From JANNAT01 sp031422555 (GTDB lineage Bacteria > Pseudomonadota > Alphaproteobacteria > Rhodobacterales > Rhodobacteraceae): 19,687 bases of DNA. The notes beneath the pieces were generated by a model that saw only the letters and a list, made by a program, of their open reading frames with translations, did no database searches and was not told the DNA's origin. Positions within the stretch are counted from its first letter, which is position 1; every line of letters begins with the position of its first letter. A program made the translations under genes and the position numbers. The stretch is from the NCBI GenBank assembly GCA_031422555.1, contig JANPLZ010000065.1, positions 1 through 19,687 on the forward strand. Direction: 5' to 3'. Positions 13,919 through 19,687 of this stretch are shown here, piece after piece.

Positions 13919-15345
13919 TACAACTCTGCCCGCAACCGCGAGATCACCCGGGCATAAGCGGCCACCACGGCCGCGCGCGCCACATGCCGCCCGCCGGTCA
14001 CAATATGCCGCCCCGCCGACCAGACCTCGGCCACCAGACTGTCATCTGATGCGAAAATGAAAGTGTCCAGCACCGTATCGCCCGCACTTGCCGCCATATC
14101 GGGGCCAGAGCAATCAAGGGCCACCAGATCGGCCCACAGCCCGACCGCAATCGCACCTGACGCGCGCCCCACCGCGATTGCCCCGCCGGTGCAAGCGCCC
14201 TGATACAGCGCCCGCCCGGTTGATTGCGCCGGGCTTGCCAGCAGCGCGCGGCCCTTGTGCGCAAGGCGCTGCGAATATTCCAGACTGCGCAATTCCTCTG
14301 ACAGGCTGATGCGCAGGTTGCTGTCCGACCCCACTCCGAACCGCCCGCCCGCGCCGACATAGCGCACGCCGTCAAAAATGCCGTCACCCAAATTCGCCTC
14401 GGTGATCGGGCACAGGCCCGCAATCGCCCCCGATGCCGCCAGCCCCTGCGTTTCATGCGGCAACATTTGGGTGGCATGGATAAGGCACCAGCGCGCCGCC
14501 AGATCGGCGTTATCCAGCAGCCACTGGACCGGGCGCGCGCCGGTATGGGCCAGAACCTCGGCCACTTCGGCGTCTTGCTCGGCGGCGTGGATATGCACGG
14601 GCGCAGCGGGTGCTAACGTGGCAGCCAGTGCAATGCCCTGTGGGCTGGCCGCGCGCAGCGAATGCGGCGCCACGCCCAGCACGCAATCGGCAGGCAAGGT
14701 GCGCACCGCACCGCGTGCGGCGTCCCACAGCCGGGCAAAGCGATCAGGATCATTGCCAAAGCGCAATTGCCCCGATGTCAGCGCCCGCCCATCACAGCCG
14801 CCGCGTTCGTAAAGCACCGGCAGATGCGTCAACCCCAGCCCGGTTTGTGCGGCCGCCGCCGCAATACGCCCCGACATTTCGGCCAGATCGTCATAAACCG
14901 CCCCACCCGGCGCGTGGTGCAGATAGTGAAACTCGGCCACCGCCGCATAGCCCGCCTCGGCCATTTCCAGCATCACCATCGCCGCAATCGTTTGCACATC
15001 GTCGGGCGTAAGGCGGTCGAGAAAGCGATACATCAGGCTGCGCCACGTCCAGAAACTGTCTTGGCCAGATCCATCCGCGCCCCGCCCGCGGGTTTCGGTC
15101 ATTCCCGCCATCGCGCGCTGAAACGTATGGCTGTGCAGATTTGCCGGCGCGGGCAGCAGGCAATCGACGATCTGGCCCGTGTTCTGCCCCGTGATCTGGC
15201 CCGTGATCTGGCCCGTGGGTTTTGCGCCGCTGGTCACCGCCGCTATCCGCCCGTCGACGATCTGCACCAAGACATCCGCCGCCCAGCCCGTCGGCAGCAA
15301 AGCCGATCTTGCGTGCAAAACGGTCGTGGTGGGGGAATAGGTCAT
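13918..15345 (-). CDS. hutF: Formimidoylglutamate deiminase
   Basis: A 475-residue amidohydrolase that converts N-formimidoyl-L-glutamate to N-formyl-L-glutamate plus ammonia, the fourth step of the five-step Hut pathway. Metal-site residues are His71 and His73 (NLHSHTFQ), His253 in VHIHAAEQ with Glu256, and Asp341 in GVGSDSN. APHSLR (226-231) is also family-typical. The frame is open much further upstream, but the ATG at 15345 is preceded by AAGGGAG at ideal spacing and fits the family N-terminus. An in-frame four-unit repeat TGQI/TGQI/TGQN/TGQI occupies residues 44-59, just before the strand leading to the metal motif, and probably lies in a surface loop. It is divergent from hutI and cotranscribed with hutC. 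HutG would be needed to finish the route and is not in the window. Confidence 0.93.
   Translation of the reverse strand: MTYSPTTTVLHARSALLPTGWAADVLVQIVDGRIAAVTSGAKPTGQITGQITGQNTGQIVDCLLPAPANLHSHTFQRAMAGMTETRGRGADGSGQDSFWTWRSLMYRFLDRLTPDDVQTIAAMVMLEMAEAGYAAVAEFHYLHHAPGGAVYDDLAEMSGRIAAAAAQTGLGLTHLPVLYERGGCDGRALTSGQLRFGNDPDRFARLWDAARGAVRTLPADCVLGVAPHSLRAASPQGIALAATLAPAAPVHIHAAEQDAEVAEVLAHTGARPVQWLLDNADLAARWCLIHATQMLPHETQGLAASGAIAGLCPITEANLGDGIFDGVRYVGAGGRFGVGSDSNLRISLSEELRSLEYSQRLAHKGRALLASPAQSTGRALYQGACTGGAIAVGRASGAIAVGLWADLVALDCSGPDMAASAGDTVLDTFIFASDDSLVAEVWSAGRHIVTGGRHVARAAVVAAYARVISRLRAEL
15169..15216 (-). repeat. Four tandem 12-bp units inside hutF
   Basis: The plus-strand unit GATCTGGCCCGT occurs at 15169-15180, 15193-15204 and 15205-15216, and as a variant (GTTCTGCCCCGT) at 15181-15192. 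Each unit encodes Thr-Gly-Gln-Ile or Thr-Gly-Gln-Asn in frame. Length changes by whole units would keep the reading frame. Confidence 0.93.
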
Positions 15346-15355
15346 GGCGGCTCCC

Positions 15356-15404
15356 TTGACGGCGCTATTATGTGCAGACATAATAGTATCAAGCACAGAC
15401 ATAA
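15356..15404. promoter_or_regulatory. hutF/hutI divergent promoter and probable HutC operator
   Basis: On the plus strand TTGACG (15356-15361), a 17-nt spacer and CATAAT (15379-15384) make a good sigma-70 promoter for hutI. A perfect inverted repeat with 9-nt arms (CTATTATGT at 15365-15373, ACATAATAG at 15378-15386) around GCAG fills the spacer and covers the -10. The word CAGACATAA inside it recurs at 15396-15404, exactly 21 bp away (two helical turns). On the minus strand TTGATA (15392-15387) with TAATAG (15370-15365) is a weaker candidate promoter for hutF. The GT-N4-AC core is compatible with HutC-subfamily sites, so HutC repression of both directions is the natural reading. Confidence 0.72.
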
Positions 15405-15414
15405 GGCAAGCCCG

Positions 15415-16614
15415 ATGGCGATTCTGCTTACCCACGCAACGGTGGCCACGATGGTGGATGGCTATGGGCTGCTGCCCGACGCCGCGGTGGCGGTGCGGGG
15501 GGGCAAGATTGAATGGGTGGGCGCGATGGCTGCGATCCCCGCCGCCCTTGCCGATCTGCCGCGCCATGACTGCACCCGCCGCCTGCTGACACCGGGGCTG
15601 ATTGATTGCCACAGCCATGTGGTGTTTGCGGGCAACCGCGCGGCCGAGTTCGAAATGCGGCTAAACGGGGCCAGCTACGAACAGATCGCCCGCGCCGGGG
15701 GGGGCATTTTATCCACCGTCACCGCCACCCGCGCGGCATCCGAAGACGATTTGCTGGCGCAATCCCTGCCCCGCGTTGACCTGATGATCGCCACCGGGGC
15801 CACCACGATCGAGGTGAAATCGGGCTATGGCCTGACGGCAGAGTCGGAACTGACCCTGCTGCGCGCGGCGCGGCGCATTCCCGGCTTGCGGGCGGTGCGG
15901 GTGATCACCAGCCATCTGGCGGCCCATGCGGTGCCCCCCGAATATTCAGGCCGCCCCGATGCCTATATCGACGAAGTGGCGATCCCGTCGTTGCACGCCG
16001 CCCACAGCGAAGGTTTGATCGACGCGGTCGATGCGTTTTGCGAAAACATCGCGTTTTCACCGGGCCAGGTGGCGCGGTTGTTTGCGGCGGCGCGCGGTCT
16101 TGGTGTGCCGGTCAAATTGCATGCCGAACAACTGTCCGATCTGGGTGGTGCTGCATTGGCGGCGCGCCATGGCGCGATGTCTGTGGATCATCTGGAATAT
16201 CTGGGGGCGGATGGCATAGCGGCCATGGCTGCGGCGGGCACGGTGGCGGTGATCTTGCCGGGGGCGTTTTACACTTTGCGCGAAACCCAAACGCCGCCAA
16301 TAGCCGCCCTGCGGGCCGCAGGCGTGCCCATGGCGGTGGCGACCGATTGCAACCCCGGATCATCGCCGATGACCAGCCTGCCGCTGGCTATGAACATGGC
16401 CTGCACCTTGTTCCGCATGACCCCGCTGGAGGCGTTGCAAGGCACCACGCTGCACGCCGCCCGCGCGCTGGGGCTGACGGATTGCGGCACCATCGCCCCG
16501 GGCATGCGCGCCGATCTGTGCTTGTGGAACGCCGCCCATCCGGCAGAACTTTCCTACCTTATCGGGGCCAGCCCCCTGCAATCGCGCATGTTCGGAGGCC
16601 GCTTTGACGCCTGA
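15415..16614 (+). CDS. hutI: Imidazolonepropionase
   Basis: A 399-residue amidohydrolase hydrolysing 4-imidazolone-5-propanoate to N-formimidoyl-L-glutamate, the third step of histidine degradation. Metal ligands visible are His66 and His68 (DCHSHVVFAG), His236 in KLHAEQ and Asp311 in ATDCNPGSSP. His259 in SVDHLEY and the family segment EVKSGYGL (133-140) are also present. Length is normal. The frame continues far upstream, antisense to hutF, but the true start is the ATG at 15415, with AAGG about 9 nt before it and the hutI promoter immediately upstream. It overlaps hutH by 11 bp. First gene of the hutI-hutH-hutU operon. Confidence 0.95.
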   Translation: MAILLTHATVATMVDGYGLLPDAAVAVRGGKIEWVGAMAAIPAALADLPRHDCTRRLLTPGLIDCHSHVVFAGNRAAEFEMRLNGASYEQIARAGGGILSTVTATRAASEDDLLAQSLPRVDLMIATGATTIEVKSGYGLTAESELTLLRAARRIPGLRAVRVITSHLAAHAVPPEYSGRPDAYIDEVAIPSLHAAHSEGLIDAVDAFCENIAFSPGQVARLFAAARGLGVPVKLHAEQLSDLGGAALAARHGAMSVDHLEYLGADGIAAMAAAGTVAVILPGAFYTLRETQTPPIAALRAAGVPMAVATDCNPGSSPMTSLPLAMNMACTLFRMTPLEALQGTTLHAARALGLTDCGTIAPGMRADLCLWNAAHPAELSYLIGASPLQSRMFGGRFDA

Positions 16615-18130
16615 AATTCTGATCCCCGCCGCCACCAGTCTGGCGCAATTGGAACGGCTTTACCGCCTTGATGTGCATGCCACGCTGCACCCGTCGGCGC
16701 GCGCGGGCATTGACGCCGCCGCCGGCATGATCGCCAAGGCCGCCCGTGGCGAGGCGGCGGTTTACGGAGTCAACACCGGTTTTGGCAAGCTGGCCAGCGT
16801 CAGGATCGCCACGCAAGACACGGAAACCTTGCAAAGAAACCTGATCTTGTCGCATTGCTGCGGGGTGGGTGATCCGATGCCGGAAAACATCGCCCGGCTG
16901 ATGATGGCGCTGAAACTGCTGTCCTTGGGCCGCGGCGCATCGGGGGTGCGCTGGCAGATCGTCGCCCTGATCGAGGCGATGCTGGAACGCGGCATAACAC
17001 CGGTGATCCCGGCCCAAGGCTCGGTCGGCGCGTCGGGCGATCTGGCCCCATTGGCGCATATGGCGGCAGCGATGATCGGCGAAGGGTTCGCCACCTATCA
17101 AGGGGCGGTGATGCCCGGCGCACAGGCTTTGGCCGCCGCAGGACTGTCGCCGGTGGTGCTTGGCCCCAAAGAGGGTCTGGCGTTGATCAACGGCACCCAG
17201 TTCAGCACCGCCTATGCGCTGGCGGGGCTTTTTGACGGCTGGCGCGCGGCCCAGTCGGCTTTGGTCACCTCGGCGCTGTCCACCGACGCGATCATGGGCT
17301 CCACCGCCCCTTTGCACCCCGAAATTCACGCCTTGCGCGGTCATGCAGGCCAGATCGAGGCCGCAGCCACGATGCGCGCCCTGCTGGAGGGATCGGTGAT
17401 CCGCGAAAGCCACCGGATCGGCGATACCCGCGTGCAAGACCCCTATTGCATCCGCTGCCAGCCGCAAGTGACCGGGGCCGCGATGGACGTGCTGCGGATG
17501 GCGGCGCAGACGCTGCAAACCGAGGCCAATGCCGCCACCGACAATCCGTTGGTGCTGTCGGATGGCATCGTGTCGGGCGGCAACTTTCACGCCGAACCGG
17601 TGGGCTTTGCCGCCGACATGATCGCACTGGCCCTGTCCGAGATCGGCGCAATCGCCCAGCGGCGGGTGGCGTTGATGGTCGATCCGGTGCTGTCGTTCGA
17701 TCTGCCTGCGTTTTTAACCCCGCGCCCCGGGCTGAATTCCGGCTATATGATCGCCGAAGTGACCACGGCGGCATTGATGTCTGAGAACAAACATCTGGCC
17801 CACGCCACGGTGACCGACAGCACGCCCACATCGGCCAACCAAGAAGATCACGTCAGCATGGCCGCGCACGGCGCGCGTCGTCTTTGGCGGATGGTGGCCA
17901 ACCTGAATGTGATTTTGGGCGTCGAAGCGCTGTGCGCAGCCCAAGGGGTGGAATTTCGCGCGCCCCTGGCCACGTCGGCGCCATTGCGCGAGGTGCTGGC
18001 GCGCCTTCGCCGCGACGTGGCCACCCTTGGCGATGACCGCTATCTGGCCCCGGACCTGACCGCCGCCGCCGATCTGATCGCCAGCGGTGCGCTGACCCAT
18101 GCCGCAGGCATCCCCCTTCCCACTTTGTGA
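16604..18130 (+). CDS. hutH: Histidine ammonia-lyase
   Basis: A 508-residue enzyme, the usual length, converting L-histidine to urocanate and ammonia, the first step of the pathway. The Ala143-Ser144-Gly145 triad in GSVGASGDLAPLAH forms the autocatalytic MIO electrophile. Tyr54 in VYGVNTGFG and HCCGVG (84-89) match active-site segments of the family. It starts at TTG (16604), with an excellent GGAGG at 16594-16598, inside the end of hutI; no nearby ATG fits. The 11-bp overlap with hutI implies coupled translation. hutU follows 7 bp after its stop. Confidence 0.95.
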   Translation: MTPEILIPAATSLAQLERLYRLDVHATLHPSARAGIDAAAGMIAKAARGEAAVYGVNTGFGKLASVRIATQDTETLQRNLILSHCCGVGDPMPENIARLMMALKLLSLGRGASGVRWQIVALIEAMLERGITPVIPAQGSVGASGDLAPLAHMAAAMIGEGFATYQGAVMPGAQALAAAGLSPVVLGPKEGLALINGTQFSTAYALAGLFDGWRAAQSALVTSALSTDAIMGSTAPLHPEIHALRGHAGQIEAAATMRALLEGSVIRESHRIGDTRVQDPYCIRCQPQVTGAAMDVLRMAAQTLQTEANAATDNPLVLSDGIVSGGNFHAEPVGFAADMIALALSEIGAIAQRRVALMVDPVLSFDLPAFLTPRPGLNSGYMIAEVTTAALMSENKHLAHATVTDSTPTSANQEDHVSMAAHGARRLWRMVANLNVILGVEALCAAQGVEFRAPLATSAPLREVLARLRRDVATLGDDRYLAPDLTAAADLIASGALTHAAGIPLPTL

Positions 18131-18137
18131 GGCCAAA

Positions 18138-19687
18138 ATGACCCGCCACAACACCCGCGATATCTATCCCGCCACCGGCACCGCAATCACCGCGAAAAGC
18201 TGGCTGACCGAAGCGCCGCTGCGCATGCTGATGAACAATCTGCACCCCGATGTGGCCGAAAACCCGCATGAATTGGTGGTCTACGGTGGCATCGGTCGCG
18301 CCGCGCGGACGTGGGAGGATTTTGACAAGATCGTGGCCACCTTGCGCGATCTGAACGACGATGAAACTCTTTTGGTTCAATCAGGTAAACCCGTCGGCGT
18401 GTTTCGCACCCACAAGGATGCGCCGCGCGTGTTGATCGCCAACAGCAATCTGGTGCCGCATTGGGCGACATGGGATCATTTCAACGAGTTGGATAAAAAG
18501 GGTCTGGCGATGTATGGCCAGATGACCGCGGGATCATGGATTTACATCGGCACCCAAGGCATTGTGCAAGGCACCTATGAAACCTTTGCCGAAGCGGGCC
18601 GCCAACATTACGGCGGCGATCTGTCCGGGCGCTGGATTTTGACCGGCGGTTTGGGCGGTATGGGTGGGGCGCAACCCTTGGCGGCGGTGATGGCGGGGGC
18701 CTGTTGTCTGGCGGTGGAATGCGACGAGACGCGGATAGATTTTCGCATCAGAACCAGATACGTAGACGCCAAAGCTAAGACTTTGGATGAAGCGTTGGCG
18801 CTGATTGCCGACTGGACATCCAAGGGGATCGCCAAGTCGGTGGGCCTGCTGGGCAATGCCGCCGATGTGTTTCCTGAATTGTTCCGGCGCATGCAATCAG
18901 GCGGCATGCGCCCCGATATGGTTACCGATCAGACATCGGCACATGATCCGCTGAACGGTTATCTGCCGCAGGGGTGGAGCGTGGAGCAAGCCCGCGCGGC
19001 GCGGGAAAGCGATCCCAAATCGGTCGAAAATGCGGCGCGGGCGTCGATGCGCACCCATGTCACGGCCATGGTGGATTTCTGGGACGCAGGCGTGCCGACG
19101 CTGGATTACGGCAACAACATCCGTCAGGTGGCGCTGGACGAAGGCCTGGCCAACGCCTTTGCCTTTCCCGGCTTTGTGCCCGCCTATATCCGGCCGCTGT
19201 TTTGCCGTGGCATCGGCCCGTTCCGCTGGGTGGCGCTGTCGGGTGACCCCGATGATATCTACAAAACCGATGCGGCAATGAAGAAACTGTTCCCTGAAAA
19301 CACGCATTTGCACAACTGGCTGGATATGGCCGCCGACCGCATTGCGTTTCAGGGGTTGCCTGCGCGCATTTGCTGGATCGGGCTGGGCGATCGGCATAAG
19401 GCGGGGTTGATGTTCAATGAAATGGTCGCAAGCGGCGAATTGAAGGCCCCCATCGTGATCGGGCGCGATCATCTGGATTCGGGGTCGGTGGCCAGCCCAA
19501 ACCGCGAAACTGAGGCGATGCTGGATGGATCGGACGCGGTGTCGGACTGGCCGTTGCTGAACGCACTGCTGAACACCGCATCGGGGGCGACGTGGGTATC
19601 TTTGCACCATGGCGGTGGCGTGGGCATGGGATTTTCCCAACATTCCGGCATGGTTATCGTCGCCGACGGCACGCCGGACGCGGCGCG
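18138..19687 (+). CDS. hutU: Urocanate hydratase (partial, 3' end cut by the window)
   Basis: An open frame from the ATG at 18138 to the window end encodes 516 residues without a stop. Full-length urocanases are about 555, so roughly 40 residues are missing. The protein converts urocanate to 4-imidazolone-5-propanoate using tightly bound NAD. Visible are the NAD-binding GGLGGMGGAQ (170-179), IDFRIRTRYVD (200-210), FPGFVPAYIRPLFCRGIGPFRW (starting at 343, discussed here only as the family signature region), the ICWIGLG segment with Cys412 matching the catalytic cysteine (Cys410 of Pseudomonas), and IGRDHLDSGS and SLHHGGGVGMG near the end. GAGG at 18129-18132, overlapping the hutH stop, is its ribosome binding site. 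No frameshift is seen. Confidence 0.95.
   Translation, partial: MTRHNTRDIYPATGTAITAKSWLTEAPLRMLMNNLHPDVAENPHELVVYGGIGRAARTWEDFDKIVATLRDLNDDETLLVQSGKPVGVFRTHKDAPRVLIANSNLVPHWATWDHFNELDKKGLAMYGQMTAGSWIYIGTQGIVQGTYETFAEAGRQHYGGDLSGRWILTGGLGGMGGAQPLAAVMAGACCLAVECDETRIDFRIRTRYVDAKAKTLDEALALIADWTSKGIAKSVGLLGNAADVFPELFRRMQSGGMRPDMVTDQTSAHDPLNGYLPQGWSVEQARAARESDPKSVENAARASMRTHVTAMVDFWDAGVPTLDYGNNIRQVALDEGLANAFAFPGFVPAYIRPLFCRGIGPFRWVALSGDPDDIYKTDAAMKKLFPENTHLHNWLDMAADRIAFQGLPARICWIGLGDRHKAGLMFNEMVASGELKAPIVIGRDHLDSGSVASPNRETEAMLDGSDAVSDWPLLNALLNTASGATWVSLHHGGGVGMGFSQHSGMVIVADGTPDAA

Noticed and set aside
14662..15414. Long plus-strand reading frame antisense to hutF, continuous with hutI
   Set aside because: The hutF strand encodes a complete amidohydrolase with all metal ligands. 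The upstream plus-strand frame is an open shadow with no domain, and hutI has its own promoter, ribosome binding site and start at 15415.
16559..17590. 343-codon minus-strand frame antisense to hutH
   Set aside because: Low-complexity His/Arg/Gly/Gln composition; hutH on the other strand is intact with its MIO triad.

Overview
The window looks like a chromosomal segment of a high-GC alphaproteobacterium, most likely a Rhodobacteraceae/Roseobacter-group organism. I base this on codon and base composition, on the gene families (tandem FAD-GcvT oxidases, a non-pyrrolysine MttB homologue, a hutF-type histidine pathway), and on intergenic strings of a style I associate with that family. This is recognition from memory, not a database result.

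Layout. (1) 1-826: the tail of an unrecognised plus-strand gene, then a short-chain dehydrogenase/reductase lacking the usual catalytic Ser. (2) 827-989: a convergent gap with two A/T-rich palindromes followed by six copies of a ~16-bp GC-rich tandem repeat. (3) 990-12131: seven minus-strand genes forming one probable operon. In transcription order they are FAD-GcvT dehydrogenase, MDR-type reductase, second FAD-GcvT dehydrogenase, MttB-like methyltransferase, aldehyde dehydrogenase, 3-hydroxyisobutyrate-dehydrogenase-like protein, and Cys/Met-metabolism PLP enzyme. (4) 12239-13123: a divergent LysR regulator with a good T-N11-A palindrome just upstream. (5) 13124-13231: a convergent gap with inverted repeats. 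(6) 13232-19687: histidine utilization genes, with hutF-hutC on the minus strand and hutI-hutH-hutU on the plus strand, divergent from a compact promoter/operator. hutU runs off the window end.

How the genes may work together. An MttB-family enzyme followed by two dimethylglycine/sarcosine-dehydrogenase-like enzymes is the expected toolkit for removing three methyl groups in turn from a quaternary amine (betaine). The GcvT domains would pass one-carbon units to tetrahydrofolate. The LysR regulator probably controls this operon. The hut genes degrade histidine through urocanate, imidazolonepropionate and formiminoglutamate; HutF then yields N-formylglutamate, and HutG is expected outside the window. 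HutC is the probable repressor, acting at the hutF/hutI divergent operator.

The most interesting possibility is that the two halves are functionally linked, and the betaine substrate is histidine betaine (hercynine) demethylated to histidine for the hut pathway. This is inference from adjacency and enzyme count only. Glycine betaine, proline betaine or carnitine-like substrates remain alternatives. Other notable sequence-level structures are a triplicated 17-bp unit that duplicates a ribosome binding site and start codon (9641-9691), and an in-frame four-residue repeat in HutF.
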